This document shows, piece after piece, positions 48,301-62,504 of a stretch of DNA of 64,000 nt; the first letter of the stretch is position 1; each line of letters begins with the position of its first letter. The notes beneath the pieces are model-generated. The model saw nothing but the letters and a program-made list of their open reading frames with translations. It was not told where the DNA came from and made no database searches. A program made the position numbers and the translations under genes. This stretch comes from Polytrichum commune (lineage: Eukaryota; Streptophyta; Polytrichopsida; Polytrichales; Polytrichaceae), in assembly GCA_950295325.1 (NCBI GenBank), contig OX485807.1:51012796-51076795 (forward strand). The letters are read 5' to 3'.

Positions 48301-51300
48301 TTTGTGTGGAGTCTTTCTGTTTTCAGTGCTCTGTGCATGTGTGTCTCGTGAAATCAGCTACAGTGGACTAACTCAGCTGACTGATTTAGAATTCAACTCT
48401 GAGTTAGAAAATAGATTTGTGAGATTCTTTTCACTGGTTATTTACAATGGCTTTTTGGGGTTTGTACAAGACAGTCTCTTCTGGGGGAAGACGTCGATAT
48501 GGCTCCAACAGTCAGTAAAAGAACTTCAATGATTGCGGGTGCAAGGAGGCACTTGGAAGCGGGACATGAGAAATATATCTTGGACACCATTCACAGCCAC
48601 CCAGCCCAGGTATGTTATCAATTGAATTGTAGTATTGGAGACCTTGTCTTTGCATCTATTGTCCAGTTTGTTCAGAATTTTGAAAACAACTTTTATCAAT
48701 ATTATTGACATTGTCTTTATGGTCAAGAAGGGCTCTGTAGACATTAGCTGTGGACAAATCAACATATAATTACTGCTCAGCATAATTATAGGAATATCTT
48801 CCTTATGCCTGGTTCTTTGGACAGGCTGCACTTGGGGGTTCCACAGGAAATCTGCAGAGGGTGCGAGCTTTTCTACGAGTATGTCATGCCTCCTATATAT
48901 TATCCTTGACATTCCCTTATTTCTTTGCATCTCTGGTGTTTTAGTACTCCTGACTAGCTCCTCTAAGTAAGGAGCTCAGAACCTCTAGAATAGAGAGGTC
49001 TTCTTAGGCCGTGTCTTATGCAAATTCAAGAGTTAGAGCTGAATTTCTGAGTTGTCGCCTTTGATGTACGTTGTTTTTTTTTGGGGCAACAATACTATCT
49101 GATGAATGTGGTATACAAATGAGTTTGCAGGTGCGATTACAAGATCAAGGGGCTGTACTGGATTTTGATGCAACAGATTTACAGAGACAACCACCTTTGG
49201 ACACAACATGGCATCAAGTACATGGCTTACCTCTCTGCATCCATAAAAACAAAGAGCATTCAGGAATAGATGTTTATCACTATAAATTCTACTCCTTTTT
49301 GCGTCATACTTGTAGCCCTTTCTGTGGCTATTTAGTACCTCAACTTTTTGGGGCAAAAAACATTTTGTTGAGAATACTTTCTTTGTGCAAGAGCTTGACA
49401 TGAGGTCTGTGATGGGTTTTGTGTCTGATGTGCAGATTTTCTATTGTCTACGATCAGGTTATTATGATGAGGCTATCTTGGTGGCCCAGCAGTCCAGGCT
49501 AAGTCGCACATTTGCCCCTCAGGTAGATATGCAACTTTCATGGAAGCTCAAATGCTTAAGTTGGATTGAGTGATTCAGCATTGTGATCTGAGGCTTGATT
49601 TATTCTGAGTTTGTGGTGCAGTTGGCAGAATGGGTTGCAAAGGGAGGTTCGGTATCACCAAATACAGCAGCGGCTGTTCTGGAAGAGTGTGAGCGAATGG
49701 CCAGATCGGGTGATAGGGCAGGGAGGGCAGGATATGATAAAAAGAAAATGCTTCTCCATACAATTGTCTGTGGCAGCAGGCAACAAGCAGACAGCCTCCT
49801 CCGTGATATGCCATCACTGTTCAGCACTATCGAAGATTTTCTATGGTTTAGGCTAGCAATGATTGGAAACTCTTCTCAATCTCAGTCCTCAGCTGATGGG
49901 TTAATGACCTATACTCTTGAAGATCTTCAAAACTACCTGATTAAATTTCAGCCTTCACACTACACAAAGAATGGCAAAGACCCCTTGGTATACCCGTATG
50001 TACTACTGCTTAGTCTGCAATTCCATGCTGCGATAGTATACTTAATGAAGGAGGACAGTCATGTTGACAGTGTACACATTGCAATCACGGTGGCAGACCA
50101 TGGTTGTTTGAATGAGGGAGTTGGTGGCCTAAAAAAGTTGGGCACAATGGATCCTGCTTCCGAGGCTGCCAGTATCATCAGGCATTATGCATTAATGTAT
50201 GTGAGGCAGGGAAACATAGCTTTAGCCTTAGAGTATTACGCTCAGGCTGCAGCAGCAGTTGGGGGTGGAGCAGTTGCTTGGAGTGGCCATGGCAGCAGTG
50301 ACCAGCAACGACAGCACAAGTCACTGCTCAAGCAATTGATTACAGGTGAGTTTGTAGAGGTTTAAAGATGATTCCCCTATTTTTAGAAACCACAGGTGTT
50401 AGGGGTTCATGAGGAGGCTACTTGAATTTGGAGTAAGACCTGCAGTTTTACTCCTGAGTCTATGAAAAGCAGATTCTGTGCATTGAGGGAAGTGTCTATT
50501 TTTGTTAACTTAACTCTTACTTGAATTTGTGTGGCTTGCCTTAGAGCTTCTGCTACGGGATGGAGGAATCCCTTTGCTGCTTGGTGCTAGAGGATATGGC
50601 TCAGAAGGCTCCCTACGACGCTTCATACCAGACCCACAAAATCAGAAGACTCTGCTAATGGATGCTGCTCGGCAATGTCAGGAATCTGGCTTCTATGACA
50701 AGGTAATGTAAACTGGTAATGTATCAAATTGTAGCAGTTTATTTTAATTTTAATTTTAATTTATTAATTAGGTTTGGTTTGTTTGGTGGTTTTTTTTATG
50801 ATTAAATAAAAAAACTTATATGCATTATTTTTTATGTCAAACATCAATGACCTAGTCTGCTTCAAACTGCAGGCGGTGGAGCTACTGAAACGTATTGGGG
50901 AGTTTTCTGCAGCCCTAGAGATAGTCAACCAGTGTTTGTCAGATACAATTGCTGCCATGGCCAGTGGTCGCAGTGATGGGGACACCAAATCATCAGGGCT
51001 CATCCTTGCTGGCAACGAGATACTGGATGCATATAAAGTTGTTGGAGTTGGCAGGTCAGTATAGTAGCCTTATCAAAAGACTGTTGTTTGCCTTGTTTCT
51101 CACTATGTTGCATTGTAGGGAATGCAAGTCTTGGGTTTGCCGGAGCTGACAAAGTTGGAACAAATGTTTGTCTGCTTTTTGGATGCAGTTTGCAAAATTC
51201 GGAGCAAGTTACAGAACAACAGACAGCATTTAGGCAGTTGGGATCAATAGTCTCATTTTACAGATATATCAGGGCTGGGAGGTATAGTGATGCCTTGATG

Positions 51301-52016
51301 GAACTCTCCAAGTTGGCCTTCCTGCCACTAAGCACTCGAACACCAGAGAGCAGTGCTGAAGCTTTGCGCTACACTTCTCTTTCTGTACAGGTGATGTCTA
51401 TATTCGGCACCTCTCTATGCCACTCAATGCATTGCAAGAATGCTTGTTATATATTTTAGAGCTACCATTTCACCAAAGTGACAGAAGTGTCGGTTTGTGG
51501 TGTTTTGAGTTTAGCACTGCTTCTCTGTTACAAGATCAAGTAACAATGACACTAACTGAGACATCCTGTCACATAATGACCAGGCATGTGTTCCAGACCT
51601 ACTAAGAGAGGCGCTTACGTGCCTGGATCAAGTTAATGATGCAGATGGCACTGTTCGCAGATTAAAAACTAAGGTGTGTATATTCTCTTGGATTCCAACT
51701 TTGCTTAGTGTTGTGCAATGGGTTGAAACCTCAGTGTGTGTGCATATTCTTGGACAGGGCAGGGCCCTTTTCTCAAATTGTTATTTATTCATGGTTCTTC
51801 ATCTGACAAGCAAACTCTATAAAGATTTATATTATTCTTTGTCAAATATGAGGTGCTGTGGCAGAGACTACTACTTAGCATACTATGAGTCTGGGGCAAG
51901 GTCAGCTTCTATTACTAATCTAAAAGGTGCGAGTGCAGATTGCAAATTTCATCGCAAACTCATTACCAAGGAATCTGCCCCAAGAGTTATATGATCGAGT
52001 GGCACAAATCATATGA
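45306..52016 (+). CDS. NUP93: Nuclear pore complex protein NUP93 (Nic96 family)
   Basis: Seventeen exons: 45306-45410, 45815-45906, 46470-46536, 46862-46921, 47347-47436, 47607-47876, 48089-48184, 48475-48609, 48825-48878, 49131-49217, 49436-49522, 49622-50345, 50545-50702, 50873-51054, 51189-51390, 51584-51673, 51939-52016. All borders are GT-AG, frame is continuous, and the product has 858 residues, near the usual plant NUP93 length. Telling segments are GARRHLEAGHEKYILDTI, FYTKNGKDPLVYPYVLLLS-like SHYTKNGKDPLVYPYVLLL, AVGGGAVAWSG and LLREALTCLD. The protein is almost wholly alpha-helical (Nic96 fold) and forms part of the inner-ring scaffold of the nuclear pore, binding NUP205/NUP188 and NUP62 complexes. 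A tandem array lies directly upstream. Confidence 0.96.
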
Positions 52017-54719
52017 AAGGTGCTTCCTAGCAAAGTAAGGATTGTACCTCATTAAGTGACTCTGTATCAGATATTAGGAGCTCAAAAAGGAAAGTAGTTT
52101 AGGATTTTTCTGAGCAGATTGTGCAACAATTTTGAGTACTCTGAATTACAGTTGAATTGATTGTAGATTACACTCATTCAGGCTATTTGCAGTCCTGTCT
52201 CTACCTGAAAACCAATCATCTCTTATCCTGCAACTTATGAGATAATTTGCTCATAAGTTCAACACTCCAGTGTTTTCCAAACCTCGAAGGTTGAACTTTT
52301 GTCTGTTCAAGACAAATACGCAGTGATGGAGAATTGTCGCATCTGTATCTTTTACTTGCTATCTATTGAAGTCTGCTAGACTCAGGTGATGTGGGATACA
52401 TGCTGTGAAGTAGAAACCTGGCCTTAGGGTTCTTAGTTGAATGTAACCTTCAAATTATGCTGAACGAAGGATTTGTGAAAATTCTAAGGGCTTGGTTGTG
52501 CTCACTTGCAGAAAGAAAATGCTCCTCCTTACAATTATCTGTGGCAGTAGAGTTATTTGTAAAGTAATGCAGATGAAACCATGGGTTCAGTCCCAAAGTC
52601 TGAGTTAATGAGAATTCACACAAAGTTACCTAGTTTTCTTAATGCATAAATTACCACACGCAAAAGAGTGGTGACAGGTTACTTAAAACGGGCTTGCTGG
52701 CTTGGCCTACTAGGATGGGTGGGCCAAGCTTGCCTTGCATAGGCCAATCTGGGATTTAGGACAGCGTGTCCCATGCACATACCCTATTTTTTAATCTTGA
52801 AAATCTTTCAAAGTTGAGATGCGGAAAGAAGAGGTCCCAAAAGTTTCACCCAACTTTCAAAATAGGCTACGTACATGATGAGCAAATGAGCCTTTAATAG
52901 AAAATTTTCTTAAAGGAGGATTAAATTGACAAGTTTCATCTTTATAAGAATCTTTTGTTGTGGCCACCTACATCCACATGTCTTGAAATTGTGCTCTCAC
53001 AACTAGACATGTGGATGTGCTCTCACAATTCATGTAAAGTGCTCTCACAATTGTCTAGTTGATGGGCTAGTTATGTATTAACTTAAACACTGGGCATCGA
53101 GGAATTTTGTTTATTTGTGGTGAGGCAACCATGCCGTCTTACCTTATAAAGCTCAAATAGCCGATAATAACAAGACTCATTTTCCTAGCCTTGCGAGTGT
53201 AATCTAACATGGCCATCACTAATCCTAAGCCCCATAAGAGTACTTGTACATTGCATTAAACTTATGGTCCACGGTCCTTTTCTCCCATATCATAACAATG
53301 CAATTTGGGGTTTTAAAATTGTTTGTAAGGGCTTTTTGTTGCCATAACATTATGTAGCTGCATTGGTTGTGTTTCATTTTATATTTAACATTTGACATGG
53401 GCCTCCACTATCTTGCCTTCATGGGAAGAAACTTAGAAAATAGGGAGAAACTGACTCTGGTACGAATAATGAATAGTGTTGGTTTGAATAGTAAGAATAT
53501 TATGAATAGTATCAATATTTTAAAATGATGGGTCTGTTATTAATATTTCTTATAGGGAATACTACTGGGATGAACAATATTTCCTACAAATATTCTTGGG
53601 ATGAACAATACTTCTTGGGTATAATGTCGGGTATATAACTCCATCCAAATCTCCAAGTTTAGCCTAAATGTATGAATAGTAAATGAATCTTCCAAATTTG
53701 TTTGAGGGGCCCACTTAATATAATTGACATATTCAGGCTCATGAAATTAACCTACATGGCTAAATAATATTATGGCATGACATGCATTGTAACAATTATT
53801 TTATCCAATGTAATGCACTAGTTCTAGTGTATTCCATAGGTAAGACCCCCCTTAGCCTCCGGCTCGTAGGAATGACTTGCATGTGGGAGGCACTAGGGCG
53901 GACCATTACCCTTTACATACTTGCATAGAACTCTCTATTTTCAATACATACACTAGATAGTATGATCAAAGGTGTAATTCCAAGTCTTGCCTACATTAAG
54001 TTTGACTCTATGTCTATGAAAAGCGGTTACCCACAAGCTGTGATCCTTTCCTCTACTCCTATTATTCGAATGCAATGTTTGATTTCTTGTCAAATTTGCA
54101 TCAATCACCCATATCTACATGTTATAGTTATTTGTTTAATCACAATCTCTTGTGTTAAATCAAAGACCTTTGTAAGATACGACTTACATTTGTTTTGGTG
54201 ATAAACACGATTATGTGTTGTGGATTCCATCCTCATTATCACCACCTTTTGTCCCCCTCTTGTCCGATGTAGGGTTTTGAGAAACGATTATGTAGGTTTG
54301 CACTTCTATACATTATTGTCAAACTACAATCTCACAACAATTTGGTCATGTTTGACACCTCTTGCAAGAAATGTTTAGAGTTGTTGTATGATAAATGCAT
54401 CACATATAGCAAAATGCAACAATATAGGCTTTGAGTTTTAACTACTTCATATTTGTTGCCAAGTTTCCCAATCAAAGTTGTAGACTTTACATTAATACAT
54501 TGGCGATCATATTTATTCAACTTGTCAAAATAGTTATGTTTATTGTAAGGCAAATATACAATCAATGTCATTTTTGCAAAAAAATCATGGTTTCATAGAA
54601 TTGAGTTGTCCATTATCGTTACCTTGGATCATGTGAGACAAGTTTATAATGTTGTTGGTCTTATGGAGGTTGACCACAATCACCAACATTTGACATTTAA
54701 ATTCCCCCAATAGAGTTGC
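52017..54719. other. Intergenic region with a fragment of NUP93 exon 12
   Basis: No gene is seen. 52512-52550 resembles NUP93 exon 12 (49741-49780). Near 52990-53055 TGCTCTCACAA occurs three times in about 60 bp. 53460-53640 is rich in 'gaatagt' words. The rest looks like AT-rich repeat debris. Confidence 0.55.
52512..52550 (+). pseudogene. Short duplicated fragment of NUP93 exon 12
   Basis: AAAGAAAATGCTCCTCC…GTGGCAGTAG matches 49741-49780 with about six differences in 40 bases, same orientation. It follows NUP93 by 500 bp and has no splice continuity with it. A chance match of this length is unlikely but not excluded. Confidence 0.5.
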
Positions 54720-57483
54720 ATGGACAGTGTACAAATAATAATTCCTCGACATGTATGTGAAAACCCTAAATCAAAGCACCATAGAAATAGGAAATATAGG
54801 GTTATGAGTATACTTGAAACATATGACATTGCAAACAAATCTAATCTATCTTCAACGAAAAGCAAGCGTGCAATGCAAAAATTCCGGACAATCCCTCATG
54901 CAATGTACCCGAGATCTAACGATCATAATTGGCGTTCGTGGGACAATGTTGGCAACGAGTCGATAAATTCTCAAGTTAAAGAATCTATTGAAAAAGGTCA
55001 GTACATGGACTCTTGGCTCCAAATAATATGTTGGTATCATACATGGATGTGAATCTTGGTTTCTTTAGATATAGAAAATGATAGATTATCATTGTTGCAT
55101 TGAAATGTTAGACATGCTTAGATAAAGCTTGGTTTCCTCACTTACATTTATTCTAAAGTTGCTACCTCTGTGTTTAGTGGAGACATTTATAGCACATTTT
55201 TTTCCCTTATGTGATGTGTTGTACTTGTTACCAAGCAATTTTTTTGATGCGAGTAATTGATTTGCAATAAATTTTAATTCATTGTAGGTGAGGTCAATAA
55301 TGAAAGATTTATCTCAAAGAAGGATCTACCGCAATTGAAGTCATTGGGATTTGTGTCTTCCATTTCAACCAAGAATCATTGCAAATTTGAGAATCAAATA
55401 TTGTCAAAGTCCAATGTTGATGTTTCCAAACATGTGGTTGAAGGCTCCAATAACATGGCATCACAATCGACACATGATATTTATCGAGACATGAACTCAA
55501 GCGTTATAAGTAGTGTTAGTGGAACAAATATGGCAAAATGTGTGATCCATAATGTTGGGAGGGGGTGGTCAAAAAATCCTGAGGTGTGTCAACAAACTTA
55601 TGATTGGCCGTCGATGAGTAATAGAGAAGGTGTTTCATTGGAAGGTGAATCTCGCAGATCTAGTGCCGATGGTGCAAGGCATTGGAAAAGAGAGCATGTG
55701 GTTGTGCATGAAGGGAGTATCATGTTCAATGAGCATGACCATGCACATCAACAAACATATTCATCATCACATTCTAAGTTGGATAATCTTAGTCAAGATG
55801 AAACTGGGCAAAAAATGAAAGCAAATCACAAGGAGGTGGAGAGATATGAACTTGGTGTTGATGGAAATTACAATCGCAAAGTGTGTGTTAGATTGCAAGG
55901 TGCGAAGAGTGAGCATACAAGCCCTACAAGAAACTTCGATGTTGGTTTGGACCATGAAACAAAAGTCAACTTGTTGCGGTATTCATCAACACCTCGTAGA
56001 GTGGAGGTTGCAAAGTGCAATGTGGATGTAACTAAATGCAAAGGTTGTCATGGTATGAGGAACGACAATTGTGGTGACGCACATGAGATGAATGCAATGG
56101 GAGCATACAGGTCGCGAGGCGTTGAAGGCGTGAAAGAAGATTGTGAAAATTTCCGAGTCCAAATGAGGCTTTTGAAAGAGAAAGCAAATGATTCGAGGAT
56201 GCGAGAAGTGGAGGTTGAAGGAAATTTTGCAGAACATATAGGAAGTGCTTTGCGGAAGGATTTGAGGACACCGCATGATGTTGCAAAGAATATGATTCAA
56301 CATGTTGAAGGAATTCAAGACGCCAATGGATCCACTATTAAGAGTAACCCTTTGAATCGAACCAAGAAAGTACAAACAAACTTGCAGTCTCAAACAACAG
56401 TTTGTAAGATGCTTGCACATCCATCACAATCAAGCATGTCAAGTGACTCTAATTCTTCTTCCGAGTCATCAACTTCTTCATTGTCCTCACTTCCTTTATC
56501 ACATTACATTCAAAAACTTAAACGGTTAGCTCCAAATTCTCAATGTCATGTGACTTCATGCGCAACCTATGATACCAAAATGAACCCAAATATTCACCAA
56601 ACACACAATATTGTCACACCTTCCAATTCATCAAATGATTCATCCACTCAACAAGTTGTCAAACATGACAAATATAAGTCTCCCCAAAGTACAACATGTC
56701 AAACTTTGACAAAAACCAATCACCTATCAAATGATTTGAAGAAAGAAAAGTTAGGTATTTCGGCATGTCAAAATGTGAGCATTTGTCATATGTCTCCACC
56801 AAAGTCAATGACATGCATAAGACGGCATGATGAGGAACTAGGTAATGTAGTTGTAGCAAAGTGTGGACCCATGTTTGCACCAAATTTACAAAATGAAGAA
56901 GAAGACGGGGCTTCAAACTACAAGAAACAAAGATCCACAACTTTGATACCTTCCAACGACAATCGTCCACGACACTCAACATATTGCATCAATGAGGCAA
57001 GCCCTATACGTAATTCAAATAAAGTCTTAATGAGATGGACTTGGGTGCATAATCACAAAAAATGCTTGATTAAAAATAATGACATGATCATCAATATGGT
57101 GAATAAAATGTACTTCATGCCATGAAAATGAGCCTTACAAAATTTTGCAGGCCAAAGAGTTGGATGTTTATGAAGACAAAATGATGAATGTGCAAAAAAT
57201 GTTTAGTGAATTGAAAACCTTGATTGAAGGATTCAACTACCGAATTGAAAGAGAGAGTAGGAGTTGGAAGGACCGTATGGAAGGATTGGAAAAAGAGATT
57301 GAAACCTCAAAAGATGAGACATGTCAAAGATTTGCAAACACCAAACTCAACATTCAAAACGACATCAAAGTCAAACTTGCAGAAATTTTGTCCATGATTG
57401 AAAGTGACAAAGAGGATCAACATCAATTGGTATTTTAAATGTTCTTACCATCATTACATTCATTATTTGTAAACATATATCTG

Positions 57484-57563
<80 letters not shown>

Positions 57564-60500
57564 GTGTGTGTGTGTGTGTGTGTGTGTGTGATATATTAAC
57601 TTAAATAGTCATTTCATTGAAATATAGGTGACAATGTATTTTCATAAATATCTAACCAATGAATGAATGAATTTATTCGTGTTCTTGGTCATGTCTGGTA
57701 GGTTATGGAATTGTTTGAGAAACAGTTGGAAAGACCGCCTTTGCAAAGAAATGATGCGGATGTCCAAGTGTTGAAGAGTGAGATAGGGCATTTGTGGGAA
57801 GAGGTAAAAGTTCTAGCAAAAAACAAAGAGGAGATTCAATGCCAAGTGAACCATCTTGCACAACTGGAGGACTTTAAGCCAAAGACGAATCTTGACTCGA
57901 ACTCAAGACAAAATGAGCAAAACATGTTGAAGGTGACATTTTGATGTTCAATGTACAATCATAAAACACCACATAGATGAATTCAAAGATTGGTTATAGT
58001 ATTATTTGTTGATATTCTAAATACGGATTGTGGCTTTATTCCAAATCAACATAATCTCAAATTGTAGATTGGTTTTACTTTAAACTCTCATGTCATCTTA
58101 ATTATTTTCTTCTATATGATGTGTTGATATGTATATTATAACTCGCGATTACTTCAAAAATATGAAAATTGATTCTTAGAATGAATTAAAATTTTGCATA
58201 ACATACAACTGCAGATGGAGATTGAGAACGTTCGAAGGCTTGTTGAGAAAATGCAAGAAGATAATGCCGATTTGGAAAGAGAACGAGCTATCATCCAAAT
58301 GGAAGGTGTTCGTGAAAGGATGCTAATTATGGAACGTGTTGAAAGCTTATCGCAATTGTACCTTGGGGGCCTTGAAGAGGTTCGAACCAACGTTTCCAAT
58401 GTGAAAACAAGTTGCCGTGATCGTGTAGATGACCTTGAAGGCCAATGGAGCGAATTTAAACATCAATATGATCTTTCAGTTGGAAAATGCTCATCTACCG
58501 TTTCTCGACAAGTACAAAACTCTACACTTGCTAGTATATCCATACTTCAATATCATGAAAATTCAAGATATGTAATACTTGGCGCCATTTACAAAGTTTT
58601 GAACAGTCCCATAACATTCCATACATAAATAACATATTTGATTGCATTCATGAGGAGGCAGGTTTTTATCGAAGAGCTTGAAAATGTTAGAACGGAATTG
58701 GGGGAGATAGTAGACACCGAGCGAAACTACCTTCATGAGACATTGGAGAGGGAGAATGAATCCTTACAGCGCCAATTCTTAAGCATTTGTGCAACTAACA
58801 AAAATGAAATAATGAACTCCGTGAAAGTGGAACTTCAAAGACGCCTTCAAATTGCACAAGACAAAGTTCTATTGATGACGGATGCGTTGAAACAAGAGAT
58901 GGAAGGATTGAAGCTCGAGCTTGGAGAATCACATGTAAACCTACATTGTTTATTTAATGTATCTAGAGACATGGTCTATCAATACAAACCAGATTCTAAG
59001 CCCAAAACTAGTAAGGTTTCAAATGAGTGTATCAAAACATGTAGACATAGAATCAACGTATGATTTTTTGAAGTGGCAGCTGATAATTGCATAAGGATAG
59101 CACTTATTGTATCAAATATGTCTTGAGTGATTGCAATATTATAGTTTCTAAATGACATCATATTTCATTCATAAACGTGTCTAATTTTTACTTATTTTGG
59201 TATGTACAGGTTGGGGCACAAAACTTGACAAAAATTGTCTCTCTTGTTGGAAAAGAAAGGGAAGTTGCAGCTCAGGCAGCTACAGAAGCTACCATGTTTG
59301 CATCAAAAGCTAAAGACATCCTTAATGAAATGCTTGAATCCTTCAACATTGAGACAACGAATGTGCGAAAACTAAGCGTTCAACTTCAAGTTAGGGAAAT
59401 CGATCCTCCTGCTTTGTAAATAAAATTTTCATCAATCCTCAATCCTCAATCCTCAATCCTAGTCCTTCATGTCTTTCTGTTGTAACACGATTCAATAAAA
59501 CTAATAGCTGTCAAAAATTGAAGAGTATTATAGAAATTGATGTTGTCATCATAAACACATAATTCATGTAATTTTTTAGCTCATGTATGGAAACTTGTTA
59601 AGAGTAGAGGACCTGCCTTACATAAGTTTAATGAATGATAGTTGTATTGAGCATAGGTTATGGACAATCTAAGCATGAAAAAGTACCCTTTCTTCTTACA
59701 AATCTTTGTACCCATTTGAAAATCCCATGAGTGGCTTCCAATTTGCATGATTGGGAATGATGAAACTTTCATCATACAACAATTTCCTGATTTTATTAAT
59801 CATGTCTTGATTGTCAGATAAACACAATAAATGGACATAATGACATTAGGGAAAACAAATCCTTCATTTCAATGGTATTGTCAATAGTGAGTAATGTGAG
59901 GTTCTAAATACATGATGTTCTACATGAACTTTCTTGGGTAACTTAGGAGAATCTTGCATTCGAGAGGGACATGATGGGAGTTGCAACATTGGAAGCTCAA
60001 AGAGCGAGTCAAGTTATTGCACAAGAGAAGGAGCAAACGATGTTGATGATGGAAGAGGCTCGTGCACAAAACCATGAGCTTCAGCAGTTGTGGAAGGTCA
60101 GGACTGCGAGTCTTGAGGATGCGGTCCTTAATGTCCAGAAGGAAAGGGACATCACCTCCCAAGCGGCTACACAAGCCAATTCATGTGCATCAAGTGCTAG
60201 CCAAGTTGTGGCCAATAAGGTTGAGAAGATATAATTATGTCAAATGAGTTTGAACTTGCAAAGTGCTGAGAAAATTATTACAATCATGATGGTATCAATA
60301 TATTTGGTTTTGACCTATGAAGCAATCATGAATTAATGTGTCTTGAACTGCATGGTTTTGCCACGATTTAATGGATATAGGCTCTATTACACATATTGAC
60401 AGAGAACTTACATGAATTGCCACATACAAACAAACTGCAAGTAACTATGACATGGATTCGCATATTATAAGAAGGTTCTATCTCTGATTGGGAACCTTAA

Positions 60501-62471
60501 AGTTGTACAACATTTGTGGTATACATAAGAATTCAAGGGTAAATGTCGCTGCCATATTGATGAATACATCCTATTTGTCTTATCATAAAAATGCGCAATT
60601 TATTATCATAAAGTTAATGATTGTGGAATTGTGTTCAAAAACCTCAAATTTGTAGGAAGGGTTGGAGCATGCGAGGGAAGACCTTGAAAGAGAACGGTCG
60701 AGTGTGAACAAACACACTCAAGAAGCCCAAGATCGTTTCAGTGAAGAGCTTGAGCTGGCTATCGAGGGTTGGAAACGGGACATGAATGTGGAAATCGCGA
60801 AAGCAAAGGATGTTACGAAAGCACTTGAGGACGAAAAACGGCGAGCATGTTTTGCATTGGAACAAACATCTTTGTTCACCTCGAGCCACCAAACTATCTC
60901 TCAATATCATTCTCAACTTACGGATGACATGAATGACCACATCATGAAGGTGATTTTTTAAATTTTTTTAAATTTTTTTTTTTGATTTCCATTTGAGCAC
61001 TTGATATTGGAATATCACACTTTTGTTGGAACATTTTTACGTTGAAACTTGTCCTTAGTGATTAGTCTTGACAATTTAGGATATTTTTAATGTCAACTTA
61101 GTTGTATTGTGTTTACTATACTGATTATCCCAATTAGTGTGGGAGGACAATTGTGCACGGGGGAAATTAGTGAAAGTGATACCAAATTTCTTTATACCAT
61201 GAAATTGATTAGTGCCACCAAAAAAATTTAGGAATCACTGTTCATCCCTACACTATTCATTGACAAGCACATCTTTGCTTATACTTTTTTTTACCACTCT
61301 ACAAGCACCTTAGAGCATGCACTAATTTTCTTGAAAGTATGGTAAATGAACATGTATGCATGAATTTAGAATGACCCAGTAAAAATTTCAACCCTCACTA
61401 ATTTTGAGACTTTGACAAACTAGTGCATGTTTCGGGAATGGCTACCACACATACTAATTGAGATAATTAGTGCAGTCGATGGTCTTACTCGCATATGGAA
61501 ATTATTATTATTATTATTATTATTATCATAAATTTTTACATAAATAAAATTAGTCAATTGTAATTTTCTTAAAAAGCGTCTCTGTGTACATGTTAACCAT
61601 CGACAAATGCAACCAAAGATGAGAGAATAACAAAAGAAATATATAGTCAAGTGGCTCTTTGGTTGTATCAGACGGAAGTTGCGTTGAATACTCTCTCCCA
61701 AGCCATCAAACAATTGCAAGAATCCCAAGCCGCTACTTCAATCGAACCCAACGAGAAGTTTGAGCTCATGGTACTTAGACAAGAGGACATTGAGCAACAA
61801 CAAAAAGATTGGGCGATTGAGCTCGACCATGTTCATGAGGTGCATGGCATCAATTTTTACATACCTTCCAAATCCCCAAACTTTGTACGGTCGTGAAAGT
61901 CAAAATTTTGCAAGAATTATGTCATGTTATCATATAAGAATGTGGATGATGTTACATTCTAGACATTTAAAAAAAAAAATATCCTAATTCATGTAATTTT
62001 GGCAGCATGATAACTTGAAACTATAGACAACACTATTAGCAAGTTTTCACAGTAATTTATCATCAACTCATAATTGAACAAGCAACCCAATAGGTCGTCA
62101 ATTTGGGTCAAACTTACAGCTTTCAAAATGTCACCTATGAGGACACTTTCTTTGAATGTGGGTTTCATAAATTCACACGCAATATTATGATGCTTTCATA
62201 CAGAGAAGAATAAAAACTAACACTAACTCCAGATTATGAATCATAGTCTTTTACGTTGAATGAAGTGGATGTTGCATACAAAGATTCAATATAATGATAA
62301 TGAATGATGTGAACCGAAACACCACGTGTGAGTTTGTAAAAGACTTGTAGAATTTGGTTGTTTCTGTGTAACTAAACTATTGGCCTTCCATTCTAGTATA
62401 ATAAACATGAATACAACATAACTCAAAGTGCTCGGACACAAAATAGGAAAACAAATGTGCACAAATTCTAT

Positions 62472-62504
<33 letters not shown>

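Noticed and set aside
55986-56420. Minus-strand ORFs across the long exon of the coiled-coil gene
   Set aside because: The plus frame is open for 1.8 kb and fits splice sites; the minus frames are shadows of it.
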